The notes under the pieces are model-generated. The model did no database searches. It saw nothing but the letters and a program-made list of their open reading frames with translations, and was not told the DNA's origin. Below, in pieces: positions 1 to 15,193 of a stretch of 64,000 nt of DNA (position 1 is the first letter of the stretch; each line of letters begins with the position of its first letter). The position numbers and the translations under genes are program-made. The DNA is from Stratiolaelaps scimitus (lineage: Eukaryota; Arthropoda; Arachnida; Mesostigmata; Laelapidae), in assembly GCA_019614645.1 (NCBI GenBank), contig JABWDB010000014.1, positions 4,526,001 through 4,590,000 on the forward strand, read 5' to 3'.

Positions 1-3000
1 CTACGAATCCGATGCATATAGAATATGTGTAACATGTGTGAGCAGCTGCGTAGGGTGATGATAGCATGAAGTGAAGGGTATCAACATTGAAATTGGCCGC
101 ATACAATACTGTGAGAAAGAAAGAGAGAGAGTGAGGGGGGCTTGACAGGAAGAAAAAGCCTCGTTTGAATTAGAGCAAGCGACGCAAGAGCCCCTGGGCA
201 TCGGCGCTACATTACAACAGCGCAGACGAGTCGAAATATATAGGAGCAATCAATGCAGCCGCCTATGCTTGAGCTTGATGTCTGTATTATTGTTGCTAGT
301 GCTGCTTGCGTTCATGTGGCGCATTTGCAAAGTTCCCATAATGTAACCTTACGTGTGTATGCACACGTCCACTTCCCATTATATATATCTCTTTCTATGT
401 GTATCTCTTCAGAGCCGTATCTATCTGTACTTGCCTGTGGCAATAGCAACAGTCAAATACTCATCACGATGAGGTAACTATATACATCCCGCTGTTCTTT
501 TCCGACATCCTGTTATGTCACTAATGCTTCTGCTGCTAAGTGAGCGTTCGTGTCGGCTAACGTGTATACACTTACGTGTGCGCGTGTGTATACCTCGGCC
601 GTGCTGATTGCCAACTGACGCCGAGTCATCACATCGTTTCAGAGAATCCTCGTCCCGGCTGATTGGCTGGCTGCCGAGCCTACGCTGTAGTGTGAGCAGA
701 TGATGATGGTGATAATGACGCTCAACGGTGATAACATGAACAGTATGATGCCTATGGATAATAGCTCGTAGTATGATGCGTGTGATAGGTGTGTATGGGC
801 AACCCGCCGGCTATAAGCGTCTGTCTCGTGTCGCTTAGTGGCAATTGAGAAGGAGAACCGGCGTCATTCAGCTTGAACTTAGCGCGTACACACATACAGA
901 CAAACGCCTGCCGGTCATAAGTACGCTTTACGTTTGCGCAACGGTGGCAATTCGATCAGAATTCCCAGTCAATTCCCTGACGCCATCTGAGGAGAATATT
1001 CTCTATGCGGCGATGATAGGTTTGACATTGGACAGGCGGCCGATAAAGAGTCGAATGTCGCCGTATTGTGAGAGGTCTGCTGCGACTGGTGATCGATTAT
1101 TCGACAGGGTAGTTCGCGTTGTTGATGATCCGATACAGGTCGACAAACGGAACACGAATCTACAAATCGCTAGCCGACCACTGTGACGATGGATCTCGCG
1201 TTGTGCACAAATGCACAACGATCTTGCTCAAAACGTCAATTGTTTCTGTTTCTTTTGTTCAATTGCACACTTTGCGCTACAATCTACCATAGCATAGCAC
1301 TTCGTGTGGATGGTACCTCTTCCGGCAGAGAACAATGGTTACTTGATGATCGAGGAGAACGCTCGACGATCGATTGAAGATGTTATTACTAAGGGAGGCA
1401 CCTCACGCCGAGCAAAATCCATTGCAATGGGGGTAGGGTTTTCATAAACGTCCTCGTGTTGGAACTGGCATCGCAGCGAGCTTATTGCTAAGGTAACTCG
1501 ATTTGTGACTTCTTCATTGCGATTCAACTAGTTCAAAGTGTGATTTCAGCTTCTGTGAAGTCTCACCAGCATTGAAAGGTAGCTGCTGAATCGTCTATGA
1601 CAAACGCCGCCCAAGCTTCATTGGATCATGCGCCGGTAGAGTTTTCCGCCTCTGCATAGTTCCGATGCTTCTAAAAGCCCTTTCGTATAAAGTGTAAACA
1701 ACGTCGCAGTATGTCTCTAAAAAGGATTATTTAAGTCCACAATAAAGAGAACACATCAATGGGATCAGAATCGTCCCGTTGCACATCGAAACAGAATGAT
1801 GCAAACTCGTGTAATTCAATCTATTTCACTGATTACCTAATTCTGGGATTGGCTACGGCGGGCCAAACGCAGAATTGTACTTGATTATCAGTTCGGACCT
1901 TCGCACTGAGCAAACACTTAATAAGCTTCGCGGTCCCCGTGTCGTGTTTCATAACGATACCATTATATACATTTCTGATTATCGTCACACGGAACAATTT
2001 GAAGAAATGAGAAGAGAATCGGAAGATTTCTTGTTGTTTTTCCCGACCGAGCCTCAACACGTCGTATTGCACTTAGACGTCGCTAATCCCTGACCTCTCA
2101 GGGCGTGCATTTCGTGTAAGTCATCGAAAACGTGTGTTTGACGTGTTTGTGGGGCCGGTGCTTTGAAACGCTGGCTGGTATTGAACATGTATTGTTTGCT
2201 TCTGCTGTCTGCACATCGATCTGATTAGAAAGTACATATAAGTTAGTTGCCTTTTTTAAGATCAAATAGCTAATGAGAAGTGCACCCAGGTTAATTTCTC
2301 TGTCATATCGCCGTCCGCCTCAACAATAAACATTACGAAATCTACGTGTTGACGAAATGCTTATGGCCAATCAAGATTCATTTATCAGACTTTTTCATAT
2401 ATCACACATATCAGACTTCAATGCTGAACCTGATCACTACCAAACACAGGGCATGGACGGGCACATGAAGCACGAACAAAACAGAACCTTGAACAACTTG
2501 AAAACAGTGATCCTCAGAATCACCTTTGCCTTCCACACGAAATCCAGCCTACAAGCAAAATAATGTTTTGTCTCGTTCCCTTATCGAACTCGCATCTGTG
2601 ACCGACCCGACACGAGCTTCAAGATACACATTGCAACAAACTAACCAGCATCTTGTGTTCGCGCGAGACGAGCCCACTTATCTAATACATATGTATCTCA
2701 TACAATCTCTCTCTCTCTCTACCTTTCGACCTGAACCATGATGTGTGTACTTTAGATGAAGTTAAACTCACTCGGATTTAAAAATCACAACGAGCTGCTT
2801 TTCCTCCACAACGGCAAACATATCGGACACCATAGTTTGGCCTTCATGTATGCTCAACTCGTTCGAGAAGAATTGGCAAACTGTCAACTGCGTCATGGCG
2901 GCACTGTATCCACATAGGAGGGGATGAAATAACTGGTGAGATCCAATGTCGTGTTGTGCATTATTTCGACAAGGGCGATTAGGTTAGCGACATACTGCTA

Positions 3001-6000
3001 CTAGAGTCAGTCATGTAATCAATAATTGGCTCTTTGCGTGTATTCGCAGAAGCCTTAGAGTGGCAGCGGGTTATCGAGAAAGCAATTACCACACAGGGCG
3101 ATATACGCACCGCGCGGACAACGATTTTTTTTCCGAGGAGGGCTTCTCCGGGCTTGCTAGACAGAGCGAATGGCAGTTATAATGTCGGCGGTGTTACAGT
3201 GATTGCAAATGATTTCCTTGACAGTGTCGGGGGTATTCACGCTCAAAATATAATTAACAAAAAGGGAAATATATTGTGCGGCGCAATGGCCGGTCTTCAT
3301 TGTTTCGTCGTCAAGAAAAAGTAACATTCTAGATTGGACCGTATAGTTATAAGCAATTAGTAAAGAAAACATGAAAAAGTTCTTGTAGAGAACGACGAAG
3401 TCTCCTCAAAGTTGTACAATTGACTATTCAATATTCAAGCTGAAGTTTGCGGTTCTCTTGCGGATAACTCTTTGTTGGGTTTCTCTCTCCTCTCCTGTTG
3501 CCATTTCCATATATCACATTGGTAATGCATAATAAATAAATAAGTATGTATTTACGTAAAAAAACCTGACAGGAAATATGCACATAAGCACATCTTCGAA
3601 GTCGTCAAATTTTTCTTAGCCTTCCGTAGGGTTGCGTTACATCAAGAACAGCCTATATATATATATATATAGGATGAGAATATATAGACAATAAGCAATT
3701 CGTCGGATCCTGCCTCTAAAATCAGCTCTAGTTGGTCTGTTATACAAGTGCAAGCCGTATTTTTAATTAGTGTAATATCTTTGCTTTCAAGTGACTGCAA
3801 GATCCAAACAATAGCTAATGTTGTTTACCTTTTATCCACTGTAGAGCAGTACAAAATTACAAATTTAAATTAGCTGCTCCACCTTGGGACGATTTTTCTA
3901 CACAATAAGTTACAAGTACATCTTCAATTTTCGATCGCGGCTGACGAAGTCCAATTAATAATGTATCACAAATTCCCTATACAACTTGTGTCTGCAATTC
4001 CCGCCATCACCCACAAGCCTGACCTTACTACGACAGAAACGTTCACGCTCGTTCGAAGGTGGACAGAGAGGTGCTAGTTGTTGCTTTATACAATTACAGC
4101 ATTTATTATCTATGGTAATGAAGAGGGCGAACAAGTCGTTGCAGGACTTCGCAGGCCATACGCCGCCCTTCAAACGGGCGGAAAGGCTCAGAGGTGTGTG
4201 ACACGCGTTCAGAATGTGCTCTACTGTGTCAGTCAATGTCGTTTGGTCCGCTGGCGATTCAACGATCTTGTTCAGTTCGGTCGGCTCCGATGCAAGATTC
4301 TCACGGACCTAGGTAAAAGCGGCAACAGCCTATTCTCTTGGGACTACAGATAGCTGTAGCAGTGTCCGCCTTTTTTTCGGAAACCTCGCACTCGTCATCC
4401 TTGGCTGTTGGCTACCCGAAGTGCATTGGCATCGGCTAGCCGCTTACGGGGCAGCAGCATTGCATCCTTCTTCCAGAGTGCCCTCGACTAGCAGTCAAGT
4501 GCAATTGCGCTCCCATGGGGACGTACATTGACAAACGTAACCTGCGACGAAGGAATTGCCCCGGACGACACGATAACTAGTCCCGTGCAAACGACAGTGA
4601 AGCGAGCGCCATCCCCGGTTTCCTGCGAACAGAGAGCAGAGATCCTGAGGCTCATTGTCCGCCTGATACCTTCATTTGTGGGAAGTTCTTTTCTTGTGCT
4701 TCGCCCCGTTTGTGCCGGGCCCCGTTCTCTGACTCCCGACGTCACGGACACAGATTACTCTCGATCGGTCGGTCAACTAAACCCTAATGTCTTACTGAGT
4801 AATGTCACATTTCAGCAGCACTTTTCGTCGCCATCTACCTTCTGCTCAATCGTTTTTTCTCCTTCGTCGTCTTCTCGGGTAAGGTATTCACGATTGACGG
4901 CACTCGCCACTGTTTGGACCCTCTCCGCGTACCATTAAGTTTTATTGACGTCTGCCCGAATTCGACACAAAGGCCCTGGCCAACCGCTGGCTAGCAATGC
5001 AGATCCAACCTCCACTGTCCTCCTTCAGCAGTACTCCCTACCCAATAAAGGTATCTCAATAGGAGCCCCCGCTCCTTCGAGATAGGAGGGATCGCTCTCC
5101 GTTATTCCCACATGAGGATGAGACGTTGCCAACAGTCGACCAGTTCGTTGCATGCTAGCTGTGCGACAGGTGCAACGCGGGCTATCCTATCGCGACTGCC
5201 AATACGAGGGCCAGTGAACAAGAGTCAGTTTCGCTCACGGCGTACATCCCGTCTGCGAGTCCATGCAAAACGTGATCGATAGAAGCGGTCAAGAGGAGTT
5301 TCGAGGGCGCGAACGCACGCCGCCTCGCCTGTACGGCGTTGAAGCGAGACGCGAAGGGACAAAGATGAAGGAATCTAATTCGGCGAAGCAGGAGAGAGAG
5401 AGAGAGATAACAAGCAAGAGATATCCGTTGCAGCGGAGTCGAGTCCAAGATCTGGCTAGGTGGATAACCTAATGCCAAGCCAGCAGCCACAGCCAGGCAG
5501 GCAACCAGCCGAAACCATGGTGACGTAGCCATGGACGACTCGACGAGGGAGGATTGAGTGCGCAAAGCCCGAGAGCAAAAGGAGGTTGGAGCATTAACGT
5601 ACCGACGTCGCGGCAAGGTACCTGCGCAACTGTTCTGTCTACAGAGGCTCGGATAGTCCGGGAGCGTGCACAGGCACAACGGGGCAATGAGGCTGATTAC
5701 TCCGAAATGGAATTACTTCCCCCTGACAGACACTTCCTTGCCACATGCCGCGCCTATCCTACATAGGCCGCGGGCCGTTTCAGGACGCGGCCGGTGAGGA
5801 CTGCCCGTAGATACGGCCACGTACAGCGGCTGCATCTCACTACACCCTGTATGCGGTACGCGATACGTTCATCACAGACGAGAAGGAGTGAAAGCAGATG
5901 GGCGGAACGACGACGACGATGACAGGTCTCGACCCAATTCTCGGGAGGCCTCATGAAGCCGAGTGGGGCCAGGCCCTCGCTTCATGTATTATATGTAGTT

Positions 6001-7273
6001 GAGAGGTCGTTGAGATGATTTGCAATCTATTCGAGGGGTCCTTACCACTGAGAATGCCCACACGGCTGCGTCATGAACGAGGGCATTGCCCTCCCAGAGA
6101 GAGAGAGAGAGAGTCGAGATCCCGTTGTTGCCGTTGCGTTGGCGGCTTCATGGCGTTCCTATTTACCACAGTTCTCTACGAACGCTCGGCGTCTAGTTGA
6201 ACCGAAGGAAAGTCAACGACAAAACGCCACTTCCGGTGTTATATGAACAATCGATTACAGGGGTGGATGGCGGTAGACATTGCGGGAGACGGGCAATGCA
6301 ATTCAATTTGAGGTACAAGCTTACGTGTACTAATCGACAAGGAATGAAATAGGAAGGATACGGTATTCTACTATCCACTACGAACGTATAAGTAGAGTTC
6401 CATCTATCTACTGGATCGCTGGGATGCTTGCACGTGCATGGCTAGCTGCAGTGAAAGAAGTACCGACCCGTACGTTGTGAATTTACCATTCAGTTAAATT
6501 GTAGTACATCCGCCGTGTTTTCATCCTGTAATAGAGTTGTTGCGTTCGCGGTCATGCATCAGATAACTGCTTGATTGCAATTTTCGTTTTGAATTTGGTC
6601 ACTGTCTACAGATACATAGCTATCTTGAGAAGAGCCCGAAGCAATATATAAAAAAGCATTACTGCACCTTATCATGCTATCAGTGTCACTCCATAACCTC
6701 ATCTTGTCGAGGTCTCACGATATCACCTATAAAATGAGTTAATTATCCCCTAGAATTATATATCCGGGCAACGGTGAAATGTCCGCCACTCCCATCATCG
6801 CGCCCTTGCGCATATCGATAGGCGAACTACACAAATCATATTTTTCATAGCTAGTTGCTCATCTCCATAGACCACCTGTTATCGCTGTCCACCCGTCTGT
6901 GTCCATCGCAAACGCATGTGCATATAATACACGTCTGTTTTCGGTCATCTGCATTGCAAAGTATGCGCGTAAATAGTTTAGCTGCATTTTCAATCAATTT
7001 CATAGTCGTTGGCGAAATGACTGACTGGACCGCGCGTGGGGGGCTAACGTGGCATTGGGCGTGGTCTTTGACAAGGCGAGCGGGTGCGGAACCAACTGTC
7101 TGGTCTACACACGTGTACAGTATCCTCATGGACAGAGCACTCATCCAGCTGCTGAATGCATCGCACTGAATGGCGATGCCGGCGGCGAAGGAGGAGGCCA
7201 TGGTGATGTTCTGTTATTTTCGAAGAAAAAAAAATAGCCCGCTGGACCAAAATTAAAATAAATCGACCCTACT
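1..7273. other. Unassigned non-coding DNA
   Basis: I see no recognisable gene here. Open frames are short (mostly under 165 codons), overlap on both strands and match no family I know. The stretch holds short GA runs (for example 5392-5407 and 6096-6113), a CT run near 2706-2719 and a palindromic TA tract listed separately. It could be intergenic or intronic; nothing in it decides which. Confidence 0.6.
3652..3673. repeat. Palindromic (TA)n microsatellite
   Basis: About nine TA dinucleotides are bounded by CC on the left and GG on the right, so the whole tract is its own reverse complement and could extrude as a cruciform. Confidence 0.9.
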
Positions 7274-7355
7274 GAGCCAACATTTAACATCCACGGTACA
7301 ACTGCGTTCGACCGTGCTTCATAAGACGGACCCCCTTAAATGCAAATGTGCAACG
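7274..7355 (+). repeat. Dispersed ~100-bp repeat, copy 1
   Basis: The segment shares long blocks with 22922-23022, and with the reverse complements of 21851-21947 and 25231-25345. Shared landmarks are AGCCAACATTTAAC, then TCCACGGTACAACTG, then CTTCATAAGACGGACCCC, then AAATGCAAAT. The match weakens to the left, where the GGGCTGACTC block of the other copies is barely visible near 7235-7272. It is a dispersed repeat family I cannot classify; no inverted termini are seen. Confidence 0.85.
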
Positions 7356-9952
7356 CCTCAGCAGAAATGCGCAGGGAGCTGGAACCTGTGAGATCGAAAC
7401 GAGGCCGCACCGTTCCCTTTAGAGCCGACAAATTTGCCTTGAAATGATACTCTAGGAGAGGGAATACACAGGTCGTTTAGAGATGTCATACTACTGAAAA
7501 TGCATGAGTAAAGCATTGTGAACCTCCCTGGATCCTGAACTAGGTCGATCATGCTCGCCCGAGCAAATGGTCGTGAAAGGTTCGCTGTTCGCCTCGATAT
7601 CGAAATGCGGAATCGACTGTTCGAATGTTAAACCGATTGAAGCTGACAGTTACCGTCTGGGTATGTGAACGCAGCTATGAGTTAGCGTTTCATGATGGTT
7701 TTCAAAGTTTGAGTCCATTACTGCTGCGTCATTTTCAGCCGAATTAACCCGATATGCACTTGCGCCGCACTCCTCGCGTTCCCGAGAACGCGGATGTACT
7801 GGGAGTAGTGAGCGGTCGGAGACGGGTTCAGCCGGTTTCTGAGAAGCTCCATATACCATATCGTTGTGCGCTAGCAGCGTCAAGTCGAGCCGCTGGCTGA
7901 AATCTTTTATTTGTAAATCGTATTGTAAATAGAGGATGCGGAATGGACAATAGTTCCAGATATCTTTTGCACGCATGGTTTCTCGGTAGCCACAGGGACT
8001 TTGTTTCGAACCTGATATGGAATACGTTTCTGCGAACGTGAGGCGGCCTTTCTCTCTCTCTCTCTCTCTTTATAGAGAAAGATGGAGAGAGAGAGATGGT
8101 GGATTTCGCGAGAACCACTCACAGCACCAGTAATCTTGGTGTCTTTTCGTTCGGTCGACCTCGTTGCCGCCGGGCAAGGGGGTGTGGCGACGGTGCCAAT
8201 TGCCTGCAGCAGGCCTAGCAGAACAGCATCGACCCTTCCCATTTGCCTCCAACTTCTTCGTAGGCACATGTCGCTCGCCCTCTCCTAACGACGTGTCCAG
8301 AGAGCTCCGAGAGCGAACTCCTACAAACCACCATCTCAGCCCGGCACCCGAAGCGTGTGCCCGATACTTCTAGCCGGAGCCGAACATACACAAGCCCCCA
8401 TCACGTCATCAGGTCCCGCCGCCATGATTACGACATTCGAGAGGATTCAGGGGAGGGGGTATATGCGGAGGAGGAGGAGCGAGAGCAAACTGTGCCCTTG
8501 CCAAAGGGAGCCCTTGGCCCTGCTGTAGGCCGCCGGATCCCGAGCAAACGCAACGTGGGTGCTAGAACTCAATGTCCGCGCTGCCCTCTCCCCAGTGACG
8601 AGGCAAGCCATGCCGCACGTGCCGTCCGTTCTCTCCTTCGTGGGCTCGTGGAGCTGTCCGCGTGCTCACGCAGTCACCTTGGAACAGTGTGAAAAAAGTC
8701 GAGGTCGAGCTGGAGCCGAAGCCAGAGTTCCTTAGTTTCTGTTCGCGAGGAAGATGCGAGGAGACGCCCGACAATCATTCGACATTTGTGAGAACAACTT
8801 AACTAGATACGAGTGATGGGGTGATTGCACGAGCACGTACTAGATAGATATTAGGGCAAGTGCACTAATGTCAGCCACACCCATACACACGCGCACACAC
8901 GCGTTCCTCACCACAACGGTCCCGAACGGTCAATGACAAAGGCTCGTGGAGCAACGCAAATGCCACGGAGCGACGACCGAAATAGAAGCCAGGGGATCTA
9001 GCACAGAAGCGTTTGTTAGCTCGGCAGCTGATTAACCCTACACGTGTGGTATCATAGGCGGGCAACAGGAGTAGATTGTTAGCACACCTCTACAAGGGCC
9101 ACATCTCCAGCGATTGCAGTGGATTCGCCATCTGACGCGTGCAAGGCTCGCGGCATAAAATACACACAATAATTTAGAGGCAGTGAGATGAAATTGTACC
9201 TGTAATCGGTCCTAATTAATAACGCTTGAAGCCTACCAGAGGGATTGTGCTAGATGTTGGATAAATATAACACTATCAAATACCAAACTCAGCGATGTGT
9301 AATAGAATAGAATACAACCTTTGGGATGGGATAACACATTGTCATCGTACGGCGCGCCTTAAAAATATATCTGGTGTATGGTGAAACTGCAAAGAATTGC
9401 CACTACTACGTAAGGAAACCACCACTTTTGGTGCTGGTTCCAATACTCTCATCTGTGTTCGAACATCTCCCACACGCTGTCTCTCTTTCGCAACTCGATT
9501 AATAGATCAAACTACAGCGACTAGCATTCGCGTGTCAGATAACAATGGTGCCATGCGCGCCTCGGTAAGTATGACCTTGTCGTGGATCGCTCCTAGGTGT
9601 TCCCGGCTCTCTCAAGGAACAGAAAAAATCGACAGTCCTTCCTTCCCGCAGGACTTTAAAGGGCACGGGACGAACGAATTTGCGGACGCGGCCCTCTCCC
9701 TCAATTGCGAAATATCGGTAGTTGTGATAGCGTAATTCAGGGCAGATAGGACGTTGAGAAAGTACCACACGAGTCGAGTGGTACGGCGAACACTAGATCA
9801 AACATCTTCCGAATGATCTTCCCGATGGGATAGTTTCTGGATAAATGTCGAACTATCATGCATACATATATAAATACATGCGTGCGTGCGGTCATGTGGA
9901 AATTGCTTTATGATCATCAAATGGAAATGAAAAACATCTGTTTCGACACCAT
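7356..9952. other. Unassigned non-coding DNA
   Basis: No gene recognised. Only short overlapping open frames and a CT/GA mirror-image tract near 8050-8096 are visible. Confidence 0.55.
8050..8096. repeat. CT run facing a GA run, hairpin-capable
   Basis: About 20 bases of (CT)n are followed, after TTTATAGAGAAAGATG, by 12 bases of (GA)n. The two runs are complementary and could fold into a hairpin. It is simple sequence with no other signal around it. Confidence 0.85.
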
Positions 9953-10519
9953 TTACATATGTACCTGTGCGTTCGGGTCGAGCACACCTCGTTCATTGTA
10001 TTCGCAGAAACCGAGGCAGAATATTCGTATACCTGCGTGCTGCACTGTGGATTCTTTCGAACGACTGCACTTGGACCCGTGCGTAGGACGCCCTGCCTTG
10101 ACCGCGCGGGCGAAGCGGAGACCGAACAGAGAGAAGGCTTGCGCCGAAACTGTAAAATTTGCCTGGGGACCCTTTTTTTTCAAAGGCTTTGTGTAGCCAA
10201 GCTTTACGAAGAATAATCGCGCCGTAGGCAATGCCAGTAGAATCACGGCCTGTTTATATTTGCGGAGGTGTACAGGTTCCCCAGCATCATTCTTCACCGC
10301 AAGCCACAGCAGACCGGAAAATGCAATACTTAACCCCTCCCAAGAGATGCAAGAGTAGCTGGATAAAAATGTTTCATGGAAAGCTGTTCCGAGGATGCCG
10401 GTTTCGCTGGAAAAGGGCCAGCCGGCTGGATTGGCCAAGCAACCTTGGCCGTATCCATCCGGACCTGAGGCTCTCTCGCATCGTGCGTTCCTGGACCGCT
10501 TCATCATCACAGGGACCAT
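9953..10519 (-). other. Unidentified open reading frame, 188 codons
   Basis: An ATG at 10519 opens 188 codons on the minus strand down to 9953. The predicted product belongs to no family I recognise and has no clear domain, signal peptide or repeated motif. Roughly one open frame of this length is expected by chance in 64 kb of this composition scanned in six frames, so length alone is not evidence. It is probably spurious, but it is one of the longest frames outside repeats. Confidence 0.12.
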
Positions 10520-13500
10520 GACTTATTACGAAGCATATTCGCGACTGTGATAATGAGTGAAGTGTAAATAAATATGCTTGTTATACGAGTCATTGACGAT
10601 AGCTGAATCAGCCTGAGCGGCGGATTTGGTGTCTGCCGGTGTACATTTGGTTATCAAAACGTATATCTTTTATAGGCTTGTCTAGACCTCACCGCGGCCT
10701 CGATGGTACGGAGCTCAAGCGTCAATCATAATTAGCTCCTATTTGTGAAGCTGTTTAGTTGGAAGCAGCAGCAGCCCGTTGAAACAAGCTATAATGACAA
10801 ATACAAATAATGGAGATATTATTTGTGGTCGTTGCTGCTTTTTCGTAAGGGCAGAACCCGCATCGCAGCAATCCCTTCCAGGGGAAAGAGGGGGTCGTAT
10901 TGTCTCTTGCATAGGAGGATATTTATTTATTTATATACAATTACTATCATAATTATTACTGATTCAGATAACCCATTATCTCACAACGTATTATGATTGC
11001 CAATATAGATCCCCTCCGTCTGGGCGCGCATGGCCATCGCATCAGATCGGTGGCGGCAGAGATTTCAGGTCGGCCAAGTACTTCCGTACGCTCAGGCCAT
11101 TGTGATGGGTGTGGCTCGAGTTTAGTAGTTTACGAGGCGAATCCACCGCTGCTCAACGTCTTTGTCAATGAATGATATTATTGTTATTATGCCTGGGATC
11201 ACCGTTGACCCAATTGGTGGATGGTAAGGCCAGATGGCTCTGTGCAATGTCGTCTTGTGGGTACGCAGATATAATGGTTCATCGAAACGCTAGCTATCGC
11301 TGCGTACGCTTTTGGGCTGCTGTTGTTGCTTTCGAAAGTGTGTTTCATGTCGTGCTTGGGAACTTTTACAATACATGCCTCGGAACGAATTCAATTTCGA
11401 GGGTTCGGCTAGCCAACTTTTTGAACCTGCATTATGACGCTACTGCTGTTGGAATCCCGTTCGATTCGACCGAATCCATAGTTTTGCTCAAAATGACAAC
11501 ATGACGCAACCCTTAGCTTTCGGTTCAATGCGATGCTTGTCGTAAGCTTATGCGCCTCGGATATGCCCTTTAGATTACAGGATGCGAGCGAAATAACGCA
11601 CTAGAAACTATACGCTGCGATATAAAACTATCAGAAGCGGTATAAAGCACGAAGCAATAAATTACGCACACGATTTTCTGTTAATGTTGTAAACACACTG
11701 GTATGTTTTCGATAGCCCCAAGCTAATAAAAGCCAATTTCAACGAGACTGCGGTGAAGAGCCATATTAAGGTATTGCGCAATGCTCTTTTCATCTATATT
11801 GCTCGGCCGCCGGTCTCTCAGAGCTAATACCATGTCAATAGAATCCTGCGTCTTGTTCAAGGTCGTGGTCTTCACGAGGCGCCCAATGAGCCATTGATGT
11901 CTAAATGGAAGTGGCGATGGGAGCTACTTTGCGAAAAGCAGAGCCGAACGAGAAATCATGGCAGAAATCCACTGATAAAATCTACAGGTGCACAAGTCGT
12001 AGCGGTACGACAGAAGCCTTGGACGACATTGTCCAAAGTATGGCGATCTCCCGAACTCACATAGTTGCGGTAGGGATGCGCAGACGTAGATAGTTTCGTG
12101 GGAGCCTCCTTGTGCGCTCGACTGGTCCGCGATGCGAATTTACCCTTTTTACATCGACCTTGACAGCACGGCAGTGGTGAGTAAAAGACCCAGGAACGAG
12201 GCTGGGCACCGAATTTACACCAAAGGCCACTACACTATCTAGTCTGTCGAGTCTGTGTCCTCCGTTCTCGCGGCGCGTTGTGACGTGACTAGCACACAGG
12301 TACGCTCCGAAATAGGTCTTTACCTGTGATAAAATATGCGTGGGTGCAGGGAAACAGCTTAATATATAGCAATAGGCTCGGAAACTGGCCCGATATGAAG
12401 GTCCGATTAGATGTGAGCCGAGCGGCTATCAACAAGAGCTAAAGTCGTTCAAAGTCTGCCGAAGCATTGTTTCTACCCATATCTTTCCTGTATGGGGAAG
12501 GATTTTTGTGCTTTCGTTGAGCCAACTCCAACTTCTGTTTTGACTGGCTTTTGAACAACTTTCGAAAGCCGACCCAGAACAAGAGACGGATACATCACAC
12601 ACAACGAGAAGGCCTGCTAAGACTTTGTGAGGATAGATCGGGGAGCGAAGGTAACACGAATAATAGGTTAGGTAGATTGCGATGAACAACGCTCAGAGTT
12701 TGGGTTTACTACAGTTCATGTGCCGTAAGGGCAAGTAGCTATTGAATAACTAAGAGAAACAAAGTATCGATGTGTGTACTCGTAAACACCGTAACATTTG
12801 CTTGACAAGCATACGGCACAAATGTGGCGTCCCTGAATATTTTCACGGCTCAGACTTCGGGGATAGAAAGATAGGGCGAAGTGAACCGAGACACGATGAA
12901 TACTTAATCATTGTGAACTTTGTATATTATGTCTGAAGGCTCACGGAATAACAACACGCTACTAGAGATGCTTATTGGAAAGCTTCGTATAACACCTTTT
13001 TTTTATACAAAGAAGGAGCTTTGCATTGCGGGAGAACTAGCGAATTGCGCCGTCAGGGAACTTCCACCAGAGGAGGACGATCGTATCCGCCGTTGTTACA
13101 ACAGAATGTAATAGCTTGCGTAGGTGGAGAAGTATTGCGAATTAGGGTTCGCCGATGCGCGCTTTTGTGCTCGAAATGAATGGTGTTGTCTTTTTTTGTA
13201 CGCGTCTTTTGTAAGCTAGAGCGTTTTTTCCCTTGTCAATATTGTTGAAATGAAGCACTTCTCGAGAACTGTGCAATCCTTAGTGATATATAATAGCATC
13301 AAGAACGGTAGCAAAAACTCAGCGACAGGAGTGTGCTCAACTTAATTTCACGTGTCGAGGTCACTGATAACTAACGCCCTCCTGGACCTTAGTGCCACGT
13401 CTTGAGAGGACGGCTATTTAAGTGGCAAAGAAGGGACTCTGGGATCAACAGGCACAGCCTATGTCAAGAGATTGTGCCGCAGGGTATCCTTTTGGAGACT

Positions 13501-14876
13501 TTGCCTGCCTGGCTGGCAATGATGTAGTAGGCGAGGCGTGGCGACCCCATTCCTTCAAGGACGCGTACTAGAAACGAGTGCATTGCACAATACCAATTCG
13601 CGCTGCCTTGAAACTATCTGGGCGTTACAACGCCTGCCCGTGCCTTATAACTGACTTAGAATTTGAACGCATGTGTTTGGTGGGAACGTCACGCCGTTCC
13701 AAATACAGAAGGGTTTAAACACACGCTTGCTGCGCAACGTCATCCAGAACCGGTCAGAAGAGCCGCATTTCTTTCAGGGGCAACGGCGCCGGGTCAACAA
13801 AACAACAAGCTTTCTGGACAGTGTCTAACCTCTCTAAACGCGTCTTGCATTGATTACCTCCGCTGTTGTAGCTGTCATCCCCGTCCGTGATTTCGTCTTG
13901 TTTTTTCATCGTCCTACAACGTTTTCCGGCAATGAAACACAACTCTCGTTCCACTATTACGTCCGCTTACAAAAACGTCGCTACCTTCCTCATGGCCACG
14001 AACACTTCGAGGGCATGCATCTCATTGGTTGATTCAGTCATCCTGTCTGCCCATATCTTTTGTTCTGCCCGGCGTGCCATTGTTCTTGTGTCAAACATGT
14101 CCAAATGTCATTCCCCTCCCAGTCATCACTGTTCTCGTCGTCGCTGACGTCGGCGGCTACTGGCAAAATTGTATGAGCTGTGAGGAACAGCAGAACGACC
14201 TTAGCGAAGATGATACGAATTCGAGGGCGCGACTGCGGGAGGACGGCCAACTGGGCTGGCCGAAGATGGCCCCGTCCGACCTATTTCCCTCTCAGTAGAG
14301 AAGTCGAGCGCGCCGCTAACCAAACTGAAAGTGCCGACATCGGCGTGACGTCGCCGCTGCTGTAGCTGTGTGCAACCAACCTCAGTGCTATCCCTCAACG
14401 AGGGGGTTGCCGTTGAATCGCGCACAAAATAGAAAAGGCAAGCGCTATCTCCTGCGAGAGCAAAGCAGACGAGAAGAGACTAGACTCGACTCGCGTCCGA
14501 GGCCAGACTACTTACCACCAGTCGGACGAAGGCCAAACTGAATTTTCCCCTCTGACGGCATTGGAGTGCCCAGACGCGTCTTAACGGAGGAAATGGCTCG
14601 TGGGTCGTCGACAACCCGGGCGGTCGAGACGATATAGGGGGCGCCGAGAGCTGTGCTCGTGATGGCTGGCCGACTATAGCGGCGTAAAATATCTAGGCCG
14701 GAGGAAGACGCCCAGACATGGGGCAACAGCGCTGCATTGGCGACATGCGACGAAACTCGAGGGGTGGAGAAAAAACGAGTGCGAATGCGACCGAATCGAG
14801 GATGTGGACGTTTCAAGTGAAGGAACTCTGCGAACCACTACAACGGAGACGACGACTATTGCCATGGGATTTAGCA

Positions 14877-14896
14877 GGGGAGGGGGGGGGGTGGGG
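14877..14896 (+). repeat. G-rich tract
   Basis: The tract reads G4-A-G10-T-G4 on the plus strand, which satisfies a quadruplex-type pattern because the ten-G run can supply two of the four runs. Confidence 0.7.
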
Positions 14897-15193
14897 ATGC
14901 GGAGAGGGTGATGCTATCGGCTGAGGCAGGCAAATGCCGCCACGGTAAAGGGAGGGAATGAGACTTACTGTAAAAGAAATGGCGCAGGGACTATGGGACA
15001 GGGGTCGTGGCGATGGAATCCGGACGGCTAACACGCGCAGGGTGGTAGAATAGAGTAAAGCTGTATAGAGCCGATAAGGGCTAGCAGGAAAGCGGTCGTC
15101 TCGACTAAGAAACGCGAGGACGGCAGTTCTTCTTGGCGCGCGTATATACGCATTTCCCAGAAATATTAGTTGCAGAACAGTGTTTGGATAGAT